Source: Solimicrobium sp040544425 (GTDB lineage: Bacteria > Pseudomonadota > Gammaproteobacteria > Burkholderiales > Burkholderiaceae_D). From it: a stretch of 64,000 nucleotides of DNA. Where the stretch lies: NCBI GenBank assembly GCA_040544425.1, contig JBEONO010000002.1:282109-346108 (forward strand). Direction: 5' to 3'. The translations under genes and the position numbers were made by a program. Position 1 is the stretch's first letter. Each line of letters begins with the position of its first letter. The notes under the pieces were generated by a model. The model was not told where the DNA came from. It did not search any database and was given only the letters and a program-made list of their open reading frames with translations. This document shows, piece by piece, positions 8,073-17,218 of the stretch.

Positions 8073-9686
8073 TTAATCGGCCTCTCGCGCTGGCGCTTTG
8101 AACCATTCCGACTTCGGAACCAGCTTTTCATTTTCAGGATCAGCCAGATAATTCGGCGACATGATCTGCACACCGTACTCATTGAATACGTCCTGAATAT
8201 TGGCATGCAACAGACTCATCACATCAGCGCGAATTTTTGCATCACTCGCCCTGGCGTGACAGACCAATAAATATTCCGGATAAAAATCCGATAGCGCGGT
8301 CTGAAATACTTTCGGGGTCGGTTCATGAATTATCTCGGGGGTGCGCAACGCCGCCATGATCAGCATTTCGTGCACCTGACGCCATGGCGTGTCATAACCA
8401 ATGGTGACCTTGGTATTGACGATAAATCCTTCGCCATTGACCGATTTGGAATAGTTCTGCGTCACGTTATTCAATACCAAGGCATTCGGCAGCGTCAATT
8501 CCACACCCATGCCGTTTCGTATCCGGGTGGTGAACATGCCCATCTCGACTATCGAGCCCTTGTAGTCCAGCACATGAATGAATTCGCCTTTGCGATAAAT
8601 GCCGGTGTAAGTCAGAATCAGACCGGAAACAACCTGTCCTACCAGACCGGAGGCACCCATCGAAATCATCAGGCCCACCAGTACCGAGACACCTTTGAAC
8701 GCCTCGGTATTTGCACCAGGCAGATACGGATACGCCATCACCAGCGCAAATAACCAGATCGCCATATTCATGATGCGCTTGGTCGGTAGCGCGACTTCCG
8801 GATCCAGCCAGCCGAACTTCAGGCTTCCTGACTGAATGCGTTCAAAGAAACGGGTCAGGCCGCGCGTGGCCAGACGTGCCAGGACAAAAATAATCACCGC
8901 AGTAAACAGATCTGGAATCGCTTTCAATATCGATCCACCCAGGCTAATAAACAGGCCGATAAAATAGCCGTTCAGATTTTCACCCCAAGGTCGCGTCAGT
9001 GGGAACTGTTCCAGCAAAATACTCAGCCATTCATAGCTGAGCAGCAGAATCAACAACCAGGCAAAGCCGGTTACCAGCCGACTCAAGACCCACAGAATGC
9101 GTTCCCGGCTCACCAGCTGAGTGCTGGCCTCGCCAAGCTGATCGATTTTGGTATTCATGAATGCCAGAATGCGCCGCTCCAACAAGTCGCGTGTGCGCCC
9201 AACCAGCCAGAGCAGCCCAAAGTAAATCAACGTCGCCAGCAAACCATAGGCCGCAGCGTGCAACATATAATCGACGCTACGGCTTTGATGACTTTCACCA
9301 ATTGCGACAGTCAAATTGTCTACCGCTTTCCTGGCAACGTTCTCCACCGTTTCCTGCTGAAACTGATCGACATCTTCCGGCGCGATATAAAAACTGCCAG
9401 CGCCATCGATTTCGATCAACATGCCGGGCGTCATGGGCAACATCGACGCATGGTGATTTCCGCCAGTCGAGAGCTGTTTTTCTATGCGGCTTGCGGCGCG
9501 TTTCATTCTTTCCTGCGGCTCGATACCGAGCACCGGAGCGCGGAAGGTGACGATCTCGCGGTTTTCTACCGTCAAGGTTACATCGTTGGTTTTTTCGGCA
9601 TGAGCGCCGGGCAGATTTGGTGTTTCCGTGGCCGCGGCGATGTTCCAAAACAAACAGGTACACAATACGAGTCTGGACAGGTTCAT
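8073..9686 (-). CDS. MscS-family mechanosensitive channel
   Basis: A 537-aa protein from ATG 9686. An N-terminal signal peptide (MNLSRLVLCTCLFWNIAAA) precedes a periplasmic domain of about 150 residues. Several membrane helices follow (around YGLLATLIYFGLLWLVG, LLILLLSYEWLSILL and FTAVIIFVLARLATRGL). The MscS core comes next, with the pore-helix Gly/Ala pattern GLMISMGASGLVGQVVSGLIL and the beta domain GEFIHVLDYKGSIVEMGMFTT. The family releases solutes on hypo-osmotic shock from the inner membrane. A further in-frame start lies upstream at 9722 but would disturb the signal peptide. It is monocistronic. Confidence 0.88.
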   Translation of the reverse strand: MNLSRLVLCTCLFWNIAAATETPNLPGAHAEKTNDVTLTVENREIVTFRAPVLGIEPQERMKRAASRIEKQLSTGGNHHASMLPMTPGMLIEIDGAGSFYIAPEDVDQFQQETVENVARKAVDNLTVAIGESHQSRSVDYMLHAAAYGLLATLIYFGLLWLVGRTRDLLERRILAFMNTKIDQLGEASTQLVSRERILWVLSRLVTGFAWLLILLLSYEWLSILLEQFPLTRPWGENLNGYFIGLFISLGGSILKAIPDLFTAVIIFVLARLATRGLTRFFERIQSGSLKFGWLDPEVALPTKRIMNMAIWLFALVMAYPYLPGANTEAFKGVSVLVGLMISMGASGLVGQVVSGLILTYTGIYRKGEFIHVLDYKGSIVEMGMFTTRIRNGMGVELTLPNALVLNNVTQNYSKSVNGEGFIVNTKVTIGYDTPWRQVHEMLIMAALRTPEIIHEPTPKVFQTALSDFYPEYLLVCHARASDAKIRADVMSLLHANIQDVFNEYGVQIMSPNYLADPENEKLVPKSEWFKAPAREAD

Positions 9687-9815
9687 GGTGTCGATGAATT
9701 TAGTTGAGAGGTTTTTTATCAAAGATAGCGAGACCAGCGTGAAACTGACGGAATATTACCATTGGTAAATATAAAAAAGCGGTATAGTCTCGATTCACTG
9801 CTTTCATTGCTTATT

Positions 9816-10223
9816 ATGGACAACCCGCCGAATTTCCCCGCTACTCACCTTCGCCCCTGGAATTTACTGGATGGGGTCGACGATGCCGAAGTCTGGGTGG
9901 CGAACAGCAATCTGGAATTAAATTATTTTCTGGAGCAGGACAGGAACGCCGGCATGCCGGTCGGTCAGGGTATTTGTTTCAACCTGAGCCTGGGTGGCGA
10001 TGTGTATCTGCATACAACCAGCGAAGGGATGATTTTACTGGACGTCACCGAAGACGCCGATTGGGTCAGGCCCATTATCGAAGCCTGCACCTTTGCAAAA
10101 CCGGCCAAGGGCCAAATCTGGGTATTGCCGGAAAACACGCTGATCCAGTTGATTCTCGGTTTGAACAGCCTGATTGCATCGTCAAGTATCGTCATGCACC
10201 ATGATTTTGGGATGCGGTTTTAA
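9816..10223 (+). CDS. hypothetical protein
   Basis: A 135-aa soluble protein starting at ATG 9816 (MDNPPNFPATHLRPWNLL). It has no signal peptide, membrane helix or recognised motif. It is mixed alpha/beta in character, with conserved-looking aromatic and Asp residues. The frame opens earlier, at 9762, within what is probably promoter DNA. It is the first plus-strand gene after the mscS gene, and the two are divergent. Codon use matches the neighbours, which supports a real gene; function is unknown. Confidence 0.55.
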   Translation: MDNPPNFPATHLRPWNLLDGVDDAEVWVANSNLELNYFLEQDRNAGMPVGQGICFNLSLGGDVYLHTTSEGMILLDVTEDADWVRPIIEACTFAKPAKGQIWVLPENTLIQLILGLNSLIASSSIVMHHDFGMRF

Positions 10224-10333
10224 GACGGCCATAACAAGGTTCGAAGTGACATTGCAATTGTTGAATTCACCGATGGGTCAACAGGACTGGTTGGCCGACA
10301 ATGTGCCTCCGCTAATTTTTAATGGAGATCATC

Positions 10334-10606
10334 ATGACCCCAATTATTCCCCAGTCCACCGTAACTATCCTGCCCCCCCCGGCTGCACGGCCCGAAGCAC
10401 CTGAGCCATCACTACTCATTCGATTCATCGCCACGATGGGACGCGATCCGGTACTGATCCTGACGTCAGCCTTTGCCATTGAAAGCGCAGTGTGCCTTGC
10501 GAAAGGCAGACCAGGCCTTGCACTGGGATTTGCCATTGCAACTCTTTGGGCTGCATCGAAATCCGAAACGCTGGCAGACCTGTTCGCACCGCTATTGCCA
10601 GAGTAG
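10334..10606 (+). CDS. small hypothetical protein with a hydrophobic segment
   Basis: A 90-aa protein. ATG 10334 is preferred over ATG 10322, because GGAG sits 8 nt before it. The N-terminus is Pro-rich, followed by a hydrophobic stretch (PVLILTSAFAIESAVCLA) and a second one (LGFAIATLWAA), so it may be a small membrane protein. It ends 27 nt from the convergent patatin gene. No family was recognised. Confidence 0.45.
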   Translation: MTPIIPQSTVTILPPPAARPEAPEPSLLIRFIATMGRDPVLILTSAFAIESAVCLAKGRPGLALGFAIATLWAASKSETLADLFAPLLPE

Positions 10607-10632
10607 CGACCGGATCTGCCCCGCAGGCAGAA

Positions 10633-11946
10633 TCACTTCTTGACTGAGGTATCGTGATGCGCCAAATCATACACGGTGACACCATCGTCCTCAGTCGCCA
10701 TCCGCAGCCAGTTCGGATTATCCAAGGTGGACTGCATATCACGCCTGCCTGCCTCCCAATGCGCCTGCATGGTCGCCCGTGAAAACTCATAATCTTTCGA
10801 CTCAAGTTCATAGCGGTCCTGGCGATAAATCAAATGCACGATATCCAGATGCGCCGTTTCCGTCACACTCTTGAGATACTTCACTTCCGGATCATTGCGC
10901 ATTGACGCTGGCAGCTTGGCGATCAAACGCTGCACGTTCATTTTTGCTTTATGTAATGCAGCTGCAAAATCAGTACCCAAACGAGTGCGGCTCGAATACT
11001 GAATATCTTTTTGGCGCGACATCACGCCGCCCATGTTCTGCGGCATGGAACCACGGGCACTGAACAAATCAACCTGTACCGCCATGGTTTTTTTCAAATC
11101 ACGATTATCAAGCACGTATTGCAGGGGCGTATTGGATACGATGCCACCATCCCAATACGGTTCACCATCAATCATGATCGGCGCAAACGCAGGCGGCAAG
11201 GCACCGCTGGCCATGATGTGTTCCGGCCCGATCAGCTGCTTGGTATTGTCGAAGTAAACCGAATTCCCGGTGCGCACATTCACAGCGCCGACCGAGAGTC
11301 GCACTTTCCCGGTGTTGATCAGATCAAAATCAACCAGACGTTCCAGTGTTTCGCGCAATGGCGCGGTGTCGTAGTAACTGATCGCCGCGTCTGTACCTTC
11401 AGGTTGAAACATCGGTGGCGGAATCCGTGGCTTGTAAAAACCCGGCACGCCCCAGGACGCCGCCATCGACGCGCCCATCTGATGAATGGTCGACCACTGC
11501 TGATCAAATAGCGGCGCATACAGTGAACTGTGTGAGGTGACCAGATTCCAGAATTCTTCGAGACGCTGCAGTCTGCGATGCGGTTCATTACCGGCAATCA
11601 GCGCGCAATTGATCGCGCCAATCGACACACCGGCCAGCCAGTGCGGTTCCGTTGGAATTTTTGTCAGCGCTTCAAACACGCCAGCCTGATAAGCCCCCAA
11701 GGCTCCACCGCCCTGCAATACCAGAGCGATATGTTCATGGTCCAATTTGGGAGGATGATCGTGGCGCGGATGGGTGAACGAGACTGTCACGCGTTTGGGA
11801 GTGGCCTTGGGCTTGACGGTATGTTTGACAGAGGGTTTGGTCGCGGGCTTGGCCTGCCTGACGGCACGCTTCACTGCGGCTTTTGCAACGGGCTTGCCGG
11901 CCACCTTGCTTGCCGTCCTGCTTACTGGTTTTCGTGTCGTAGCCAT
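10633..11946 (-). CDS. patatin-like phospholipase with basic N-terminal tail
   Basis: A 437-aa protein. The first 55 residues are a Lys/Ala/Pro-rich tail of low complexity, similar to histone H1-like or polymer-granule-binding tails. The patatin domain follows, with the oxyanion-hole motif GGGALGAY (79-86), the nucleophile elbow GVSIG with Ser108, and the second dyad residue in YWDGGIVSNTPL (about 267). It should hydrolyse acyl esters such as phospholipids, or polyhydroxyalkanoate-associated lipids. The family DUF3734-type C-terminal extension is present (LDIVHLIYRQDRYELESKDYEF). It is monocistronic. Confidence 0.88.
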   Translation of the reverse strand: MATTRKPVSRTASKVAGKPVAKAAVKRAVRQAKPATKPSVKHTVKPKATPKRVTVSFTHPRHDHPPKLDHEHIALVLQGGGALGAYQAGVFEALTKIPTEPHWLAGVSIGAINCALIAGNEPHRRLQRLEEFWNLVTSHSSLYAPLFDQQWSTIHQMGASMAASWGVPGFYKPRIPPPMFQPEGTDAAISYYDTAPLRETLERLVDFDLINTGKVRLSVGAVNVRTGNSVYFDNTKQLIGPEHIMASGALPPAFAPIMIDGEPYWDGGIVSNTPLQYVLDNRDLKKTMAVQVDLFSARGSMPQNMGGVMSRQKDIQYSSRTRLGTDFAAALHKAKMNVQRLIAKLPASMRNDPEVKYLKSVTETAHLDIVHLIYRQDRYELESKDYEFSRATMQAHWEAGRRDMQSTLDNPNWLRMATEDDGVTVYDLAHHDTSVKK

Positions 11947-12041
11947 GTGATCGCATCATCTCCATAGGAATGAAACATGCAAAGAACTTTGCATCATCGA
12001 AAACGCACTATAACACTGCCGATTGAAAGTTTTATGACCGT

Positions 12042-12671
12042 TTAAAACTTGTGTCCGAGCTTGGCTGCCTTGGTCAACAGGTAGCGTTCATTAAACGGAT
12101 TTTTTTTGATGATCAACGGAATATGTTCCACCACATCGATACCATACTCCAGCAATGCGGCTGCCTTGCGCGGATTATTGCTCATTAATCGAACCGATTT
12201 GATTCCCAAATGTTTCAGCATTGGCTGACAAATCCGGTAGTTGCGCTGATCTGGTGCAAATCCTAAAGCCTGATTGGCTTCCACCGTGTCTGCGCCACCG
12301 TCCTGCAGACGGTAGGCCAGAATTTTATTGAGCAGCCCGATACCGCGCCCTTCCTGACGCAGATACAGCAAAGCCCCGCGACCTTCGCCGGCAATTTTCT
12401 GCATCGCCGCTTCCAGCTGCGCACCGCAATCGCAGCGCTGGCTGAACAGGGCATCGCCAGTCAGACACTCCGAATGCAAACGGGCCAGTACCGGCTGACC
12501 GTTGGCGACATCGCCCAGGGTCAATGCCAGATGTTCTTTGCCTGTGGCAGGTTCCAAAAACGCATGCAACTGGAATGTCGCCCAGGTGGTGGGCAACAAA
12601 CACGATGAAACGTATTCCACATGGACTGAATCTGGAACTGCCGCTCCCTTACTTTTATCATTACTGGTCAT
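12042..12671 (-). CDS. ribA: GTP cyclohydrolase II RibA
   Basis: A 209-aa stand-alone RibA converting GTP to the 2,5-diamino-pyrimidinone precursor of riboflavin. The zinc ligands Cys69, Cys80 and Cys82 lie in SECLTGDALFSQRCDCG. The catalytic QEGRGIGL motif and the substrate-binding RLMSNNPRK segment are both present. The length is normal for the single-domain enzyme; there is no fused RibB domain. It starts at ATG 12671 and is followed by a gap of about 95 nt before the patatin gene. It is separated from pirin by 35 nt on the same strand. Confidence 0.93.
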   Translation of the reverse strand: MTSNDKSKGAAVPDSVHVEYVSSCLLPTTWATFQLHAFLEPATGKEHLALTLGDVANGQPVLARLHSECLTGDALFSQRCDCGAQLEAAMQKIAGEGRGALLYLRQEGRGIGLLNKILAYRLQDGGADTVEANQALGFAPDQRNYRICQPMLKHLGIKSVRLMSNNPRKAAALLEYGIDVVEHIPLIIKKNPFNERYLLTKAAKLGHKF

Positions 12672-12706
12672 GCTTGATTCACTTAAAAAGGCCGTGATCT
12701 GGAATA

Positions 12707-13573
12707 TCAGGAAGCCTGGGTCAACGTGCCGTTTTGATAATCCATCACAGCTTGTTCGACTTCGGCGCGCGTATTCATCACAAAAGGCCCATATTGTACT
12801 ACTGGTTCACCAATCGGCTTGCCAGCCAATACCAAAAATCGGGTTTCCAGATCCAGACTGCGCAATTCAATCCGCTCGCCTTCACTCAATACCCCGGCGC
12901 AGTGATTGTTGATGACCCGGTCGCCGATCTGCACCTTGCCTTCATAAACGTAAACAAAAGCATGATGATGCATGGCCACATCAAAGCTGACCGTACTGTT
13001 GGGCGGCAGCTTCACATCCACGTAAATCGGTTCTGTGCTGACACCATGAATCGGACCCTGCACCAGCTTGCCTTCTAACTGGAGGTTACCGGCGATGACC
13101 TTGACGGAACCGCCATTTTGCAAGGCATGCACCGGAATTTCCTCCGGCTGAATATCACGATACACCGCCGGTTTCATTTTTTCGCTGGAGGGTAAATTGA
13201 TCCACAGCTGAAAACCGCGCATGCGCCCTTCAACCTGCTCCGGCATTTCGGAATGAATCACACCACGTCCGGCAGTCATCCATTGCACGCCGCCGCTTTT
13301 GATATGGCCGACATTGCCCATATGATCTTCATGCCGCATGTGCCCGTCGAGAATATACGTGACCGTGTCAAAGCCGCGATGCGGATGAGCCGGAAATCCG
13401 GCGATGTAGTCTCCTGGATTGACCGAAGAAAATTCATCCAGCATCAAAAACGGATCGAGTCGCGCATGCGGACCGCTGCCCAGACTGCGCAGCAGTTTCA
13501 CCCCTGCGCCATCGGAGGTGGCTAAACCGGTGATTTCTCTTTCTAAACGTCGAACTTGAGTGTCCATATCCAT
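12707..13573 (-). CDS. pirin family protein
   Basis: A 288-aa bicupin starting at ATG 13573, right after AGGAA; the much longer open frame upstream is not protein-like. The pirin signature is HPHRGFDTVTYILDGHMRHEDHMG, with metal-binding His residues. It is followed by GGVQWMTAGRGVIHSEMPE and a second, degenerate cupin. Bacterial pirins include quercetinases and regulators of central metabolism; which applies here is not evident. It is on the same strand as ribA, 35 nt upstream of it. Confidence 0.88.
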   Translation of the reverse strand: MDMDTQVRRLEREITGLATSDGAGVKLLRSLGSGPHARLDPFLMLDEFSSVNPGDYIAGFPAHPHRGFDTVTYILDGHMRHEDHMGNVGHIKSGGVQWMTAGRGVIHSEMPEQVEGRMRGFQLWINLPSSEKMKPAVYRDIQPEEIPVHALQNGGSVKVIAGNLQLEGKLVQGPIHGVSTEPIYVDVKLPPNSTVSFDVAMHHHAFVYVYEGKVQIGDRVINNHCAGVLSEGERIELRSLDLETRFLVLAGKPIGEPVVQYGPFVMNTRAEVEQAVMDYQNGTLTQAS

Positions 13574-13816
13574 TTCCTGTGATTTGGTGGGATTACAAAT
13601 GTGCTGCCAGCGCTGCAATATAATCCATATAGACTTTCGACGCCGAAGGCACAGCAAAATTATAAAGAGGCTGATCCAATTCTGGCGCAATTGAATCAGA
13701 CAGTCTTGGAAAATATTTGCAGCGACATTGCCAATTGCAACGGTGCAGAATAAGGTTTCTGGTATGCTGCTGCACACTCTGGTTCCGGCTTTGATCACTA
13801 CGAAAATAATTCAACC

Positions 13817-14341
13817 ATGACAAATAAACTCTTTTGCGCCGCACTGATCGCCCTGGCCCTGACTCCCGTCGCTCATGCGCAAACCAGTGCCGAACCGGCG
13901 GCAACGCCCACGTTTCTGGGCATGAACATCATCGACTCAAAACCGCTCAATGAAGTCTGGATCGAATCCGGATTTCTGTCCTATCACTGGGATCGCGACA
14001 AGAATTTGAACGGCAATAACTATGGTCTGGGTGGCGAATACCGGTTTTCAACCGTGAGCGCGGTTACGGTCGGACGCTTCTATAACAGTGACCGCGAATA
14101 TTCGAGCTACGCCGGTGTGTACTATCAACCGATCCAGTTAGGCCCGATCCGCCTTGGCGCGGTTGCCGGTGGATTCAATGGTTATCCGCACATGAACAAC
14201 GGCGGCTGGTTCCTGGCGGCCGTACCCATGGCCAGTGCCGAATGGGGACGGTTCGGGTTCAATCTTGCCATTGTGCCCAGTTTGCAAAATCGTTTGTATG
14301 GGGCGATTTCTTTGCAGGTGAAGGTCAGGGTTTGGGATTGA
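13817..14341 (+). CDS. secreted/outer-membrane hypothetical protein
   Basis: A 174-aa protein with a clear signal peptide (MTNKLFCAALIALALTPVAHAQ). The mature part is rich in Gly and aromatic residues alternating in short beta strands (YGLGGEYRFSTVSAVTVGRFYNS), consistent with a small outer-membrane barrel. It recalls PagP-sized barrels, but no catalytic motif was confirmed. It is divergent from the pirin gene and stands alone. Confidence 0.6.
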   Translation: MTNKLFCAALIALALTPVAHAQTSAEPAATPTFLGMNIIDSKPLNEVWIESGFLSYHWDRDKNLNGNNYGLGGEYRFSTVSAVTVGRFYNSDREYSSYAGVYYQPIQLGPIRLGAVAGGFNGYPHMNNGGWFLAAVPMASAEWGRFGFNLAIVPSLQNRLYGAISLQVKVRVWD

Positions 14342-14470
14342 AGATTGGCGACAGCCATGCTATGCCAATCACGCTGCGAATTTTTTTCTTATATTCTCCT
14401 CTGAATTAGCTATTGAACATATTAAATGCATTGTGCAATACTTGTTTCACACCCGATTGCAGGAGCATAT

Positions 14471-14701
14471 ATGATTGCCATTTCAATACAACTTCCGGAC
14501 GAAATTGAAGAGCGACTATCGCAACTGGCCAAATTAACCGGGCGATCCAAAACATTTTATGTGACCGAAGCCATTGTTCAACATTTGGATGATTTGGAAG
14601 ACCTGTACCTTGCCGAAAAAAGATTAACTGACATTCGCACAGGAGAAGTCAAAACCATTCCGCTTGAAGAAATGATGCGCCGCTATGACCTGGAAGATTG
14701 A
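14471..14701 (+). CDS. ribbon-helix-helix antitoxin of a RelBE/ParDE-like pair
   Basis: A 76-aa protein from ATG 14471, preceded by AGGAG. The N-terminal strand and helices (AISIQLPDEIEERLSQLAKLTGRSKTFYVTEAI) are a typical RHH DNA-binding fold, and the acidic C-terminal half (DIRTGEVKTIPLEEMMRRYDLE) is a toxin-neutralising tail. Its 3' end overlaps the start of the toxin reading frame by 17 nt. The antitoxin itself is intact, whereas the toxin is interrupted. Confidence 0.85.
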   Translation: MIAISIQLPDEIEERLSQLAKLTGRSKTFYVTEAIVQHLDDLEDLYLAEKRLTDIRTGEVKTIPLEEMMRRYDLED

Positions 14702-14954
14702 ATTCGATCCGTCAGCGGCAAAAGAACTGGCGAAGTAGGATCGCCAAATTGCCAGGCGAATATTGGGTTTTCTTAATGATCGTGTCGCACCTCTAGAAAA
14801 TCCGAGAAGTATTGGCGAAGCTCTCAAAGGGTCAACGCTGGGCGATTTTTGGAAATATCGTGTCGGCGATTACCGCATCATCAGCAATATTGAGGATGAC
14901 ACAGTACGCATCCTTGTTGTGAAAATTGGTAATCGACGTGAGGTATACCGCTAA
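14685..14954 (+). pseudogene. RelE/ParE-family toxin with in-frame stop at codon 18
   Basis: From ATG 14685 the frame reads MTWKIEFDPSAAKELAK, meets TAG at 14736-14738, and continues in the same frame. The continuation (DRQIARRILGFLNDRV to KIGNRREVYR at 14954) is a full RelE fold of about 89 residues in total. Relatives normally have KLDRQ at the stop, so a single TTG-to-TAG change explains it. Key RelE elements (DYRIISNI, KIGNRREVY) survive. The toxin should be inactive unless the stop is suppressed or translation restarts downstream. It overlaps the intact antitoxin gene. Confidence 0.85.
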
Positions 14955-14974
14955 TCCAAATCGGGCCTGTCACT

Positions 14975-15493
14975 TCACGGAGTTTTCAACGAAGTCCACA
15001 AATTATCCCAATCCTCTGGCTCAAAACTACCCTCACGCTTAAAGATAAATTCATTCTTGGCATTGATCACAAAATGCGTAGGCTGTCGGGTAATCGGTCC
15101 GAAATTATCTTTATGACCCGGCGCATTGCGCCACACCATCGGAAAGCGCTGCTCTTTCGGCACGGCCAGGGCAATCAGCTGGTTGTATTCATCAAAATCA
15201 TTTTTGTTTTGATCGATGTTCACACCCAACAAGACAAAATTGCGTTTGGAATTGCCGACATAAAATTCGCGCATCAGTTTCAAATCGCGCATGCACAGAT
15301 TGCAGCCTGCCGTAAAAAAGCTGACCAATATGGTCTTGCCTAAAAAATCGGTCAACTCGATTTTCTTGCCGTTCGCGTCAACACCTTGCAAAGTCAGGAC
15401 AGGAATTGCTTTGTCATCTTGCGCAAAAGCGGACAGACCCAGGGAATAAAATAATCCCGCGCCTCCCAGTTGCAAAATTGTTCTTCTATCCAT
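14975..15493 (-). CDS. exported thioredoxin-fold redoxin (TlpA/AhpC-TSA-like)
   Basis: A 172-aa protein. The N-terminus MDRRTILQLGGAGLFYSLGLSAFA is a signal peptide, possibly Tat-type with a single Arg pair. The thioredoxin fold carries the active site CNLC (Cys64, Cys67), then a cis-Pro region TRQPTHFVI. It probably acts as a periplasmic thiol-disulfide oxidoreductase or peroxiredoxin. It stands alone. A 276-nt AT-rich gap with no recognised feature separates it from cobQ upstream. Confidence 0.8.
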   Translation of the reverse strand: MDRRTILQLGGAGLFYSLGLSAFAQDDKAIPVLTLQGVDANGKKIELTDFLGKTILVSFFTAGCNLCMRDLKLMREFYVGNSKRNFVLLGVNIDQNKNDFDEYNQLIALAVPKEQRFPMVWRNAPGHKDNFGPITRQPTHFVINAKNEFIFKREGSFEPEDWDNLWTSLKTP

Positions 15494-15769
15494 CTGATTA
15501 CTTCCCTTTTTGAATGTTCGCTATGTGGTAGTCAAAAAATAAAGCACCATCTTACAAAAATCTGCCGCGATCAGCGCAAATATTTGCTCGGGCTTGAAAT
15601 TAAATAAACATGATTATTTAAGCTAGCTTATCGCGCAACAGTGTCTATCTATACACAAATGATCTGGTCTGCATTTTTACGACATGGATTCACGACCATC
15701 ACAAATTGCGCAACTTTATTTCAGAAAAGACCGCCGGCATGCACTTTTCAAAATGCCGCGGCCTTGATC

Positions 15770-17218
15770 TTAATTAAATCGGGTTTTCAATAAGGCCGAC
15801 ATCAGCGGCTCGGCAGCATCGGCAATCCGGTTCAGGCTGACCTCACGTAAATGGGCTGCATTAATCTGCGCATCACTGTCCAAACCGGCCCACTCCAATA
15901 AAGCCTTGCAGGCGTCCGGATGATCAAACAGACCATGCAGATAGGTACCCAATACCAGATTGTCGGGCGAGCGCGCCCCTTCCGAGCGTTGATCGACATA
16001 GAACGCGGGCCGATTTAAGTCCTTGCCATTGGAAATCCCCATATGAATTTCGTAGCCGCTCACTTCCACGTCAGCAAACGCGCAGCGTCCGTTTACTTTG
16101 CTCAAGCGTTTTTTGTTGCCGAGTGTGGTCTCCAGATCCAGCAATCCAAATCCTTTTGCAATACCTGCGTCGCCCTCGATGCCCAGGGGGTCGCTGATAA
16201 ATTTGCCTAACATTTGCAAGCCGCCACAGATGCCGATCACTTTGCCACCATAGCGCAAATGTTTTTGCAGGGCAGTTTCCCAACCCTGTGCGCGCAGCCA
16301 GGCCAGGTCGGCGCGGGTATTTTTGCTGCCCGGCAGGATGATCAGGTCAGCATGGGGAATCGGCTGACCCGGACCGACAAACTCAATATGCACATCGGGA
16401 TGCACGCGCAGGATGTCGAAATCGGTGTGATTGCTAATCCGCGGCAAAACCGGAACCACGATCCGGAAAGCACCCTGGGCATCTTGCTGCGATTGCACGG
16501 CATCTTCCGCATCCAGATACAGGCCATGTAAATACGGCAGCACCGCCAGCACCGGTTTGCCGGTTTGCTGCTCCAGCCAATCGAGCCCGGGCTGCAGTAA
16601 GGCGATATCACCGCGAAAGCGATTGATCACAAAACCGATAATGCGTTGCCGTTCACTTTCAGACAGGCAGGACAAGGTGCCGACAATATGCGCAAACACA
16701 CCACCGCGGTCGATATCGGCAACCAAAATGACCGGGCAATCGACCTCTTCGGCAAATCCCATATTGGCAATATCACGGTCACGCAAATTGATTTCGGCAG
16801 GACTGCCCGCCCCTTCAACCACGATGGCCTCGTAATGACCCGAGAGGCGCCGATAAGATTCCAGCACGGCCCGCATCGCCACCGTTTTATACGAGTGATA
16901 TTCCTGGGCACGCATTTCCGCGCTGACCTGGCCGTGAATGATGATCTGCGCGCCGGTGTCGCTGGACGGTTTGAGCAGGATCGGATTCATGTCGCTGTGC
17001 GGATTAATTCCCGCCGCCTGCGCCTGCAAGGCCTGAGCGCGGCCGATTTCGCCGCCGTCTTCGGTGACGGCACTGTTCAAGGACATATTCTGCGGTTTGA
17101 ACGGCGTCACCCTGATTCCCTGGCGCGCCAAAAGCCGACATAGCGCGGCGACAATGGTCGATTTTCCAGCGTCGGAGGTGGTGCCCTGCACCATCAGCGT
17201 TTTATACGGAAGTGTCAT
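15770..17218 (-). CDS. cobQ: cobyric acid synthase CobQ
   Basis: A 482-aa glutamine-dependent amidase that amidates side chains b, d, e and g of adenosylcobyrinic acid a,c-diamide. The N-terminal dethiobiotin-synthetase-like ATP domain shows QGTTSDAGKST and the KPQNMSLNS segment. The C-terminal triad glutaminase has the nucleophile in GICGGLQMLG and a late His in YLHGLFDHP. Start ATG 17218 overlaps the btuF stop by 4 nt. Being last in a B12-uptake operon, it suggests salvage and late-pathway synthesis under cobalamin control. Confidence 0.93.
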   Translation of the reverse strand: MTLPYKTLMVQGTTSDAGKSTIVAALCRLLARQGIRVTPFKPQNMSLNSAVTEDGGEIGRAQALQAQAAGINPHSDMNPILLKPSSDTGAQIIIHGQVSAEMRAQEYHSYKTVAMRAVLESYRRLSGHYEAIVVEGAGSPAEINLRDRDIANMGFAEEVDCPVILVADIDRGGVFAHIVGTLSCLSESERQRIIGFVINRFRGDIALLQPGLDWLEQQTGKPVLAVLPYLHGLYLDAEDAVQSQQDAQGAFRIVVPVLPRISNHTDFDILRVHPDVHIEFVGPGQPIPHADLIILPGSKNTRADLAWLRAQGWETALQKHLRYGGKVIGICGGLQMLGKFISDPLGIEGDAGIAKGFGLLDLETTLGNKKRLSKVNGRCAFADVEVSGYEIHMGISNGKDLNRPAFYVDQRSEGARSPDNLVLGTYLHGLFDHPDACKALLEWAGLDSDAQINAAHLREVSLNRIADAAEPLMSALLKTRFN

